From a virus, in the IMG/VR virus record IMGVR_UViG_3300032293_000259, positions 1-30,031 of that record: 30,031 nucleotides of DNA. One strand, given 5' to 3'. The position numbers and the translations under genes are program-made. Below are positions 1-9,600 of the stretch, piece after piece; the stretch's first letter is position 1, and each line of letters opens with the position of its first letter. Below the pieces are notes generated by a model. That model made no database searches and had not been told where the DNA came from. It saw only the letters and a program-made list of their open reading frames with translations.

Positions 1-180
1 CGGTCTACTATCGCCAGCCTGAGCCTGAGCCGGTCTACTATCGCCAGCCTGAGCCTGAGCCGGTCTACTATCGCCAGCCTGAGCCTGAACCTACCTACTC
101 CCGCCAGCCTGAGCCTGAGCCGGTCTACTATCGCCAGCCTGAGCCTGAGCCGGTCTACTATCGCCAGCCTGAGCCTGAAC
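1..180 (+). repeat. Six tandem 30-bp repeats (in-frame coding)
   Basis: Six contiguous 30-bp units begin at 1, 31, 61, 91, 121 and 151. Four are near-perfect; the unit at 91 differs at several positions, and those at 61 and 151 end in AAC rather than AGC. The unit is exactly ten codons, so copy number can change without breaking the frame. The array runs off the left edge, so the total copy number is unknown. Confidence 0.95.
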
Positions 181-596
181 CTGAGCCGTTCTATTACCCT
201 AGAGGGCGCGAGGTGCTTTCTCCGTTTGCTGAGTTCGGTGAAGGCGAGGAGCTTCAGTTCAACTACGGCGGTGCCGTGGGCGAGGATTACAACTTCGGCT
301 TCGCTCGTGGCGGTATGCCTAACGAGTATCAGGCAGGTGGTAAACTGCTTGACGGGCCGGGTGATGGTATGTCCGACGACATCCCTGCTGTGATCCGTGG
401 CAAGGGTGTGCAACGCGCTGCTTTGGCTGATGGCGAGTTCGTCATCCCTGCCGACGTGGTGTCGCATCTTGGCAATGGCTCCACCAAGGCTGGAGCGAAG
501 AAACTCTACGATATGATGGCACGAGTACGGCAGGCACGGACGGGCAAGACTAAGCAAGCCCCCGCTGTGAAGACCGCTCGTCTTCTTCCTGCTTAA
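3..596 (+). CDS. Virion-type protein with tandem decapeptide repeats (5' end outside window)
   Basis: The frame is open to the left edge, so only the C-terminal ~197 residues are seen; a GTG at 213 is in frame but the protein clearly continues upstream of it. The first ~60 residues are six near-identical copies of VYYRQPEPEP, one copy reading TYSRQPEPEP. They are followed by a Gly-rich stretch and a basic C-terminal domain containing GDGMSDDIPAVI, LADGEFVIPADVVSHLGNGS and a Lys/Arg-rich end. This C-terminal domain resembles one I associate with phage virion proteins encoded beside internal or ejection proteins, but its function is unknown to me. The Pro/Glu/Tyr repeat looks like an extended spacer. 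It is followed after 9 nt by the next gene, with an AAGGAG ribosome site between them, so the two are probably one operon. Confidence 0.8.
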   Translation, partial: VYYRQPEPEPVYYRQPEPEPVYYRQPEPEPTYSRQPEPEPVYYRQPEPEPVYYRQPEPEPEPFYYPRGREVLSPFAEFGEGEELQFNYGGAVGEDYNFGFARGGMPNEYQAGGKLLDGPGDGMSDDIPAVIRGKGVQRAALADGEFVIPADVVSHLGNGSTKAGAKKLYDMMARVRQARTGKTKQAPAVKTARLLPA

Positions 597-605
597 GGAG
601 CAAAC

Positions 606-1850
606 ATGGAACCGCAGAGAGTCATACAAGAAAATACAAACATCCCTGAATATGCAAAGCCTTATGCACAGCAGTTGCTAGGCAGCGTATTCGGTGGGCA
701 GGATCCGACCACGGGGCAGTTCATCCCCGGCCTTGTTGGACAGGGTTATCAGCCCTACGGCAGGCAGCGCACTGCCGGGTTTAGCCCCATACAGCAGCAG
801 GCTTTTGAAGGCTTTGCGGGGATGCAGGTCTCTCCCGAATTGGGAGAAGCAGCGGGGTTGGCGGGTCTAGCAGGTAGGCAAGCGGGGCAGCTTGGTATGT
901 CCTATCAGCCGATGCAGTATCAGCCGATGGGTATTGACTTTATGCGGACCCGTGCGCCGCGCCTTCAGCAGTACCAGATGGGTCCGGCGGAGCGTGTCGG
1001 GGCTGAGCGGTTCGGTGGTCAGGCAATGCAGGACTACATGTCGCCTTATATGAGCGGCGTGGTCGAACAGCAAAAGCGTGGTGCCATCCAAGACTACCGT
1101 AGACAGATGCCGAACATTGGCGCTGCCGCTGCCCGTATGGGTGGGCGTGGTGGTACCCGTGAAGCTCTGATGCGAAGCGAAGCCCAGCGGAATCTGCAGG
1201 GCCAGTTGCAGGGCATCGAGGCAACGGGACTTCAGAACGCGTTTCAGCAGGCTCAGCAGCAGTTCGGCGCTGACCGTGCGGCTCAGATGCAGGCAGCCCT
1301 TGCCAACCAACAGGCGGGTCTCACCACGGGTCAGCAGAACCTTGCGGCTCAGTTGGGCATTCAGCAGTTGGGTGCGGGGCAGCGCCTTCAGTCACAGCAG
1401 CTTAATCAGGCCGCGCAGTTGCAGGCTCAGCAGATGGGTCTTGGCCAGAACCAGACCGCGCAGCAGTTGATGGAGCAGTCCCGGCAGTTCGGTGCCAACC
1501 TTGGCCTTCAGGGTCTTCAACAGCAGTTGGCTGCAGCGGGTGCCTTGGGCGGGCTTGGCATGCAGGGCTATCAGCAGCGCATGGGCATCGGTCAGGCTCA
1601 GTTGGGCGCGGGTGGGCAGATGCAGGCTCTGGAGCAGGAGCTGCTTAATCAGCAGTATCAAGACTTCGTCAACCAGCAGCAGTTCCCGTACAAGCAGGCC
1701 GAGTTCGGTATGGGCATCCTGCGGGGTATTCCTGCAACAGGTGCTACGCAGACTCTGTATCAGCAGTCGCCTAGTATGCTTAACTCGATTCTTGGTGCGG
1801 GCGTGATGGGCATGGGTAGCCTCTTCGGCGGACTTGGAGGTAGCAAGTAA
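606..1850 (+). CDS. Q/A/G-rich probable internal virion (ejection) protein
   Basis: A 414-aa protein very rich in Gln, Ala, Gly and Met, with long amphipathic Gln-rich helical stretches from about residue 185 to 360 and a hydrophobic Gly/Met/Leu-rich end (residues ~390-414: SILGAGVMGMGSLFGGLGG). It has no enzymatic motif. Proteins of this composition, placed between other virion genes and a giant protein, are typical of podovirus internal core or DNA-ejection proteins; that role is inferred from composition and context. An AAGGAG ribosome site lies 7 nt before the ATG. Its TAA stop shares one base with the next ATG (TAATG), suggesting translational coupling. Confidence 0.8.
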   Translation: MEPQRVIQENTNIPEYAKPYAQQLLGSVFGGQDPTTGQFIPGLVGQGYQPYGRQRTAGFSPIQQQAFEGFAGMQVSPELGEAAGLAGLAGRQAGQLGMSYQPMQYQPMGIDFMRTRAPRLQQYQMGPAERVGAERFGGQAMQDYMSPYMSGVVEQQKRGAIQDYRRQMPNIGAAAARMGGRGGTREALMRSEAQRNLQGQLQGIEATGLQNAFQQAQQQFGADRAAQMQAALANQQAGLTTGQQNLAAQLGIQQLGAGQRLQSQQLNQAAQLQAQQMGLGQNQTAQQLMEQSRQFGANLGLQGLQQQLAAAGALGGLGMQGYQQRMGIGQAQLGAGGQMQALEQELLNQQYQDFVNQQQFPYKQAEFGMGILRGIPATGATQTLYQQSPSMLNSILGAGVMGMGSLFGGLGGSK

Positions 1851-3634
1851 TGATCGGTCCAGTCAGCGGTACAGGTCGTGCCATGATGGCTTCGCTTCAG
1901 CAGGCCATCCAGAAAGGTATGCCTCCTGATCAGGCTATCCAATACGTCAAGAGCATGGCTACGCAAGGCGTGGCTCCGCTGACTGATCTCTACGCGATGA
2001 TGAATCAGTTTCAGCGTCTGAAGCAGCAGCCGGTGCAGGCTCCGCAGACTCCGCCCACCATCCGTGATCAGTTGAACATGGCTGAACAGCAGCAGGCTCA
2101 GCAGCAGATGGCGATGCAGCAGGGGCTTGGTGGCCTCCCGGCTCCGGCTATGGAGCAGGCCCAGTTCGCAGGTGGCGGCATCGTGGCGTTTGATAATGGC
2201 GGGGCTGTTGGAGGGGCTAAGCCGTACGAGTTTGACGATGAGCTGGCAGCCCTCATCCCTGCAGGGCTTACCGAAACCACGGATATCGTATCTTTTGTTA
2301 GAAAGCAGAATCCAAAATTTGATTTGCTGTCGCCAGAGGAGAAGCAGCAGGTCTTGAGTAGTTTTGAGCCTATGTATATGAGAGGCAGGGAGGCGCTACT
2401 TAAACTCAAAAATCGTGAGCGTGCCTCTACTATTCCAAATGCTCCCACGGCCACTGCTCGCACTGCCACTACGCCGTTTAGTGATACCTCTGTTTCGCCT
2501 GATGAAGGGACGTTTATGCGGCGTCCTGCTGCGAATGTTCTTGAGCTTATGCAAGACGAGAAACTGGCTGCTGAGCGGGGACAAGAGCGTGCATCACAGG
2601 ACCGTGCAAGTAACATAGTCCCCACGACCACGCGCCGTGAAGTTGCCCGTCCTGCGCCTGCGCGAACGGAAGCTGCGCCGCAAGGCGATATGTTCTCGCG
2701 ATTTGAGCGAACTCCGCCTACCTTGGAAGCGGAGCGTACTGCGCGTCTTGAGCGGCAGCGTGCGGCTAAGACTGGTGAGTTTAGTCAGGCCGATGAAGAT
2801 CTTGCCGCGTATATCAAGGAACAGAAGGCGCAGGGTGGTGATACCAAGGAGGCTTATCGCAACTTCTGGGTCATGACCGGGGCTTCGTTGATGGCGAACA
2901 AGAGTCCTAGTTTCTTGCAGGCGCTCGGCGAAAGCGTCAGGGAGAACTATGGTGGCCTTGTCAAAGACCTAAAGGACCTTAAGGACGACACTAAGTCCCT
3001 TCGGCTGCAAGAGATTCAGCTTCGTCGTGCTCGGGAACAGGCGATGGAGTCGGGATCTACAGCGGACCAAGAGCGCGTGGACAGGCTCAGTGAAAAAGCA
3101 GACGCTACAAATCTTGCTATTACCCTTGAGCGAAATAAAATTAAACGGGAACTACTCGAACGGCAACATGACTTTGCTTTGGAAAGGTTGCGTGCTTCAA
3201 ACAAGCCGCAGGATCGGAGCATATCTGAACAGTTGATAGATATGTATGACGCCATACAGAAAGAGCCTGACCCGAACAAACGGCAGATGCTTCAGGATGA
3301 TTATGAAAGACGGCTTAATGCGGTTGAGGACATTACTCGTGCTTCCACGGCAGCGGGCGTTGGAGCACCTGCAAGACAAGCCACTATCATGCAAACTGAG
3401 GTTCAAAAAGCCAGAGAAGGCTTTGCTTATAGGGCTGCGGCGCGGGCATATAACGCCGCTGTAAATTCTAATGACGCGGCTGGGGCGCAGGCCGCTAAAA
3501 TGCGGATGGATCAGATAGACTCCGAGGCTAGACAGCGGGCTTCAAGTTATTTTGATCCTAACAGTACTAGCTCTGTACCAACGATGGGCGGTGAGGCGTA
3601 TACTGGGCCATACTCAACGAGCGGCTGGAACTAG
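1850..3634 (+). CDS. Phage virion-associated protein with coiled coil
   Basis: A 594-aa protein I cannot name. Residues 1-100 are Q/M-rich. A glycine motif, FAGGGIVAFDNGGAVGG, follows at ~105-122; such GGGIVAF/NGG patches are common in phage internal virion proteins. The middle is Pro/Thr/Arg-rich and probably disordered (~190-310). A helical segment, NFWVMTGASLMANKSPSF, begins near residue 340. A charged coiled coil covers roughly 375-450, and the C-terminus is Ala-rich. Part of the gene (about 2280-2620 and 3060-3560) is more AT-rich than its neighbours, hinting at mosaic origin. It overlaps the upstream gene by one base and ends 2 nt before the giant gene, so the three are co-transcribed. 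A structural or ejected role is inferred. Confidence 0.75.
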   Translation: MIGPVSGTGRAMMASLQQAIQKGMPPDQAIQYVKSMATQGVAPLTDLYAMMNQFQRLKQQPVQAPQTPPTIRDQLNMAEQQQAQQQMAMQQGLGGLPAPAMEQAQFAGGGIVAFDNGGAVGGAKPYEFDDELAALIPAGLTETTDIVSFVRKQNPKFDLLSPEEKQQVLSSFEPMYMRGREALLKLKNRERASTIPNAPTATARTATTPFSDTSVSPDEGTFMRRPAANVLELMQDEKLAAERGQERASQDRASNIVPTTTRREVARPAPARTEAAPQGDMFSRFERTPPTLEAERTARLERQRAAKTGEFSQADEDLAAYIKEQKAQGGDTKEAYRNFWVMTGASLMANKSPSFLQALGESVRENYGGLVKDLKDLKDDTKSLRLQEIQLRRAREQAMESGSTADQERVDRLSEKADATNLAITLERNKIKRELLERQHDFALERLRASNKPQDRSISEQLIDMYDAIQKEPDPNKRQMLQDDYERRLNAVEDITRASTAAGVGAPARQATIMQTEVQKAREGFAYRAAARAYNAAVNSNDAAGAQAAKMRMDQIDSEARQRASSYFDPNSTSSVPTMGGEAYTGPYSTSGWN

Positions 3635-3636
3635 TA

Positions 3637-6600
3637 ATGGCTAGAAATGTAACCGTCTATTTTGCGGACGGTTCGAGGCACGAGTATCAAGGCGTGCCTG
3701 ATGACGCTATGCCTGAGCAAATCGCTGCTCGGGCTGGTCGTGACTTTCAGGGTAAGCAGATCCGGCATCTTGAGCGTGCCCCTGCGCCTGAACCCGAGCG
3801 CACTCTTGGTGGCTACACCAAGGAAGCCTTTAAGGGTTTGATCCCCGGCCTTGTTGGGCTTGGTGAGACTGCGATTACTGGTGCCGCCTCTTTGCTGCCT
3901 GAAGGGGCTGAGCAGGCCGTGCGTAAGCCTGTCGAAGAATTTGCTACCGGTGTACGTGAGACGTTTGCCCCTGCGCCGGGCTATGAAGATACGCTTGTAC
4001 GCAAGATCAGCGAAGGCGTCGGTTCTACGTTGCCGTTCCTTCCGCTTGGTGCGTTGGGCTTGGCTGGTCGTGTTGGCGCAGCGGGACTTGGTGTATCTGT
4101 TGGTGCAGGTGAGGCCCGGCAACGGGCTGAAGAGTCTGAGGCTACTGAGGGTCAACGCGGTGTTGCTACCGCGCTAGGTACGATCCCCGGTGCATTGGAA
4201 GCCTTGCCGCCTATCCGCATCCTGCGGCGCTTTGGCTTTGGCGATGAGGCCATCAAAGAAGTGGCAGGTGTGGCTCCGGCTTTGGGGCGTATTGCCAAGT
4301 CCGGCGGTGAAGAGGCACTGCAGGAAGCTAGCAGCCAAGTCCTTCAGAACCTTATTGCCAAGGGCGTCTATGCACCTGACGAAGCCGTGTTCGGCGGTGT
4401 GGGCGAGGCTGCTACCGTGGGTGGCGGCGCTGGTGCTGTAGTCAGTGCCATTGCTGAGTTGGCTTTGGGACGCAGACTGCGTGGCCCGGAAGGTGAGCCG
4501 ACTACCAAAGAAGCCCCGCCTGAAGAACCCCCGCCGGATCTTACGCCGGAACAGTTGGCCCCCAAGCCGGGGCGTGCTGCTAAGACTTCGCCTGTCCGTG
4601 CCAAGACGCTTGATGAGTTGCGTGGACAGATACCGGCTGCGCCTGTTGCAGAAGTAAAAACACCGAAAGGAAAGGCTCCGGTTGAATCCCGTGAGCCGAT
4701 GGCGTTTGAGCGTACCAAGGAGCCTACGCCCGAGGCATTGCAGGAAGCGGCTGAGTTTGTCACGCAGTTTCCTGAAGGCAGCAAGAACTTCGACCTATTC
4801 AAGGCCAAGTCCATCGCCAAGAAGCTTGGTTACGAAGGCATCCCAAAGAAGGGCGTGTTCCGGATAGATATCGAGCCGTTACTGCGTAGAGCGATAACCC
4901 CACGTGAAACCATCACCCCGGCTGAAGACACGGTAGTTGGGCAGAACGCTGCCGGAGAACAGCTTTATGAGCGCCAAGATGGCAGTCGCTATCGGATGCG
5001 GCTTGATAGGCCGGACCGTACTGCCGGGTATCCTGACTTTGGTGGGGATCTCGCCCCCGTAGAAACTACTCTTGCGGCTGTTACGCCTGTTTCGCCTGCG
5101 GAAACGGTTACCCCCACCACGCCCCCGGCTGCGCCTGTTGAGCCTGCTAAAGTACAAAAAGCACCGAGTCAAGGAATTGTTGGCGAAGAGTCACCGGAAG
5201 CAATCGCTTCTTTACGTGCTGCGGCAGAAAACCCTGACACGCCTATTCTCGAATCAAGTGGGTACAAGCCTCCACCGTGGGACGAACTGCCAAACGGTTT
5301 TGGCGTAAGGCAGTATATTTTAGAGGGCAAAGAAGGGCGCTCAGTCGTCCAAGAAATTCGTGCTCCCGTAGTAGGCGAAAAAGAGCCTGCTGTGATCCGC
5401 CGTGGAATCGACTACGACGGCACCCCGTTTGGGGAAAAAGAAGCGACTGGCACACTTGACGAGATCTATTCTGGCGTAGCCTTCTCAGATTTTAACGACT
5501 ACTTTGCAGCAAAAAACCGTACTGCTATTGCTCCACCCACCACGCCCCCGGAGGCACCTCGTGGAACTGAACCCGTTGCTAGTGAGACTGTCGGTGGAGC
5601 AGGTGCAAGAGGCGCTGAACTGCCTGTATCACGAGCATCCGCCGAAGGACGAGGCCCTGCAGGGATTGGAACTGAGGGACTGGGCGTTCCTAGTGCACCT
5701 GCTGCACGGGTTGATGAACGAAAGGAAGGTGTCAAACCTGCACTAAAAAAAGCTAGATATAAAGAAGAAGGCGAACCTTATGACCAAGGTATTAGCTTCA
5801 ACTATGGTAATCGCCATTTTGAGTTAGGTGCGGCTGCTGGGATGTTCTCAAGACCAATTCTTATTGTGACAAGTAAGAACGGTGACCGCATTGGAGATCA
5901 CTATGCCAACAATGAACGTAGGCAAGTAGATGCTAGAGTTGGTGATGCTAGTCAAATCGGGCAATACGATCTACCGCCTGATATTGCTAACGCAATTAAT
6001 GACTATCTTTTCTCTTATAGCAAAGGAAAAGAGGCTGTTACCGCTGCAGGAAGAAAAATTGCTGATTCAATAAACAGCGAAATGGCCAAGTATGAACCCG
6101 CTGCACGGGTTGATGAACGAGAGAAAGGTGTCGAACCTGCACTGAAGTCTAAGGCAACTCCGCCTGCTAAAACCCTTCCGCAAAAAGAAAAACTTGAGTC
6201 TTTGCGTAAGAAACAAGAAGTTTTGCGTGAGCAGCAAGCTCCTTTACTTAAGCAAAGAGCCGATAGGGACGTAGAATGGAAAAAAATGTTGGATCAGTGG
6301 AACGCTGCGGATGAAGCGCAGCGGGCAACATTGCGTCCAGTTATGGACGCAATGATCTTAGAAGGACGAAAACTTAAGCGTCGTATAGATAGGCTGGGAG
6401 AGCGAATCGGTTTATTAGACCCTAGATACAATAGCATCGACGTCCTGAACCGTACTGCGCCGGATCTGGCAGAGCAGACGCGTGATCGCGCCCCGTCGTT
6501 GCGAGTTGGATTGAAGAAGGCCAAGAAGGACTACGATGCTGGCGTATTGACCGGCGACCAGTTAGCCGAGACCACGGGCAACCTGCTCCTCAAGACCCAG

Positions 6601-9600
6601 AAGGAGCGCATCGTTCAACCGCGCAAGCGTGGTGCGGACTATATCCGCGAACGGCTCATGAATGCCCGGCGTACTGGGGCTATTTCGCAGGAAGGTGTTG
6701 ACCTTGCCGAGTGGTTCATCCGGCAGAACCCGTTGCTTGTCGATGACTTGGGTATCTCGATCCGTCAACAGCCTACTGAAATGGAAGGCACGGCGGGGTT
6801 TTATAACAACATCAGCCGCGTCATCACTTTGTTCAAGGGTGCGGGCGATAGCCAGACCGCTACCCACGAGATCCTGCACCATCTTGAACGTTTGATGCCA
6901 TCCAATATCCGCTCGGGTATCCTCAAAGCCTATGTCAAGCAACTGACCAAGGCGGCAAAGAACGCGAAGACCGATGCTGAAAAGGCGTTCTTCGAGGCTA
7001 TTACGAATTATCACTACTTTAGCGAAGCAAATAAAAACGCTGAGTACAAGAAGGCCCTTGACGCTATTGAGAGCGGTAAAGTCCCCGCGTCGTACTATCA
7101 GTACGTCAATCCGTCCGAGTTCTGGGCGGTCAACGGTGCCCGTATCGTGCAGGGGCGCTATGGCATACCGCCGGGTATCGTTGGTCAACTCAAGCGTTGG
7201 CTGCGTGACTTCCTTGAAAAGGCTAAGGACGTATTTGGTCTGAAGTCTGATGCAGCCATCATCCGTGCATTGGATAGCCTTGCCAAGGCAGACGGTAAGT
7301 ACCAGACCGACAGGATGCTTGCGGAAGCACCGGGTTACCGATCTGTTGGGCCGACCAAGACGGGCAAGGCTAAGCCTACGAAGCCTAAGAAGAGCATGGC
7401 GGAACTGCGCCGTGAAGCTAGCGCCAAGATGATGAAGCCGGGTATCGTCCGGCAGGCTATCAATTCGCTGACGGGGCCTACGGCTAATTTTGAAACGGTT
7501 GCAAAAAACTTTCAGAACGTCAACCGTATGGTCAAGAAGATTCAGGAAGACCTGCGAGTTCTAGGCAGGCTTGTCTACGTTGGTGACAAAAAGAACAACA
7601 TCGACGATCAGATGAGTGCGGCTGCTAACCGGGCTTCTTATATCGTAGCAACGGAAGTTGAGCCGGTTACCAAGCGGCTTCGCGAGTCTATAGCGTCTTA
7701 TGCCCGCGTGATGGAAGGCACCATCAAGGACGCGCTTGAGAAGATAGACAGCTACCGTATCGCGCTACATGAGCCGGAGCGCCGTGAAACCAAGTATCTT
7801 CGTAACGTCCCGCTGAACAACACGACGAAAGAAGAGTTTTTGCCGGGTGAGCCTGCCATGACGGCAGCGGATGCCCGTGCTGCGTTGGAAGAGCGCCGTA
7901 GCCTTGCCAAGGACAAGGCGCAGGCCGAAGCCATTCAGGACATGATGCGGTATCTCGCGGCCAATTATGCCGATCCTCGTGGGTATAGCCCGGTCAAAGC
8001 CCGGCTGGAAGAGGCAGGCAAACCCTCGCCTGAAGAGATGACAACGGACTTCTATGATGACATCTACAACGTCATAGGCACCGAGTACACGCAGGAAGAA
8101 CTAGACGCTGCACGGGAGGAGTACGAGGGACTTGATCCTGAAACCAAGTCTGCTGTGGATACGGTATTCGCGGATCTTGATGCGCTGCATGAACTGAACA
8201 AGAACCTGAACCGCCGGGCTAATTACTGGACGGACAAGGTGGATCGTGTCGTTGAGTCGTACGGTTGGAAACACTATGTACCGTTCAAGGGTAGCCCGAG
8301 AGCAGACAAGACCTTCGATACCGATACCGAGTACCTGAGCGGTGAGTTGTCTGAAACAGCGGAGTCCTTCGAGGGGCGGCGTACAAACTTTGACAGTCCG
8401 GTACTGCAGAGCATCGCGGAGTCTTACTTTGCGGCAAGTCGAGCGGGGCGCGGTACGGATGTAACTACGACGATCAAGAACCTCATCGAGCTGGGTGTCA
8501 TCGACTCCAAGAAGATGAAAAAGTTCTCGTTTGAAGAACGTAACGCGTTGGACTTTGACTACAACCAAGTACGTGGCCGGGACAAGGTGCTGCATTACAA
8601 CGAGGACGGCTCGGTCGAGGTCTATACCATCAAGAATCCTGACCTGCTTGAGGCCATCAAGACGCCGTTCCGCGAGATGAACTGGGCAGTCAAGGCAGGC
8701 AACGCACTGACTAGTGCGCTTGGGCAGTCCCACACTCGGTTCAACCCGGCGTTCCCGCCGATGGACTTTATCCGCAACAGCATCACCAATGCGGGGTTGA
8801 TCAGTGCCCGTGAGGGCGGCAAGCAAGCTCGGGAGTATCTGACTGCAGTTGCAGCAAGCGTAGCGCGACTGGGTTTTTTCAAGGCCGGTAAATTGTCCAA
8901 TCGGTTGGCTAAAAACGATACAGTAGAACTGGACCGGTTGGCAAAGAAACACCCGTTCTATCGTGATGCTTTGGAGATGATGAAGTACGGCGGTCGTACG
9001 ATGTATCGCATGTCGTTCAATATCAGCGACACGATGGAAGAACTACAGAAGCAAGTTGGGCCTAAGAAGATCCTGAGCGAAGGCAATCAAGTCTGGAAAT
9101 GGTTCACTAAATGGGTCGATGCTTACAACGACGCGTTTGAAATGACGAGTCGTGTTGCGGCGTATACCGTCCGCAAGCAGCAGAATATTGCAGAAGCTAA
9201 GGCTAAGAACCTGAATGTAGCTGATCCTAAAGTCATGGAAGACATCAACAAGGAAGCCGCTGCGTTTGCCTTGAGCCTGATGGACTTCCGCAAGATCGGT
9301 AAATACGGTAGAGAACTGGGCGCTTGGTTCATGTTCATCCGTCCTGCATCTACGGGTGCTGTGGATGCAATTGATGCTTTGCGTCCGGGCTTCTTCCTGA
9401 AGCCTGAAAGCGCGGTTGAAAAAGGACTCGCTCGGCTTGAGCCTGAAATAAAGGAACTGTTCGAGACTCAGAGCTTGGCTGAAGAGATCAAGCGGATTCA
9501 GGGCAACAAGCGGCCTGACAAGAAAAAGATTGCTGCGCTGGAGCAAGAGATTGCTACCCGTGAAAAGTCCTTTGATACGTTTGAAAAGAACCAACTGACC

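Noticed and set aside
1-180. Possible CRISPR array (regular 30-bp direct repeats)
   Set aside because: Repeats are contiguous without unique spacers and are translated as an in-frame decapeptide.
8101-8952. Long antisense open frame (283 codons) inside the giant gene
   Set aside because: It is opposite a gene with clear protein features, has no ribosome site, and no recognisable domain. Similar antisense frames occur in most genes here because of codon bias.
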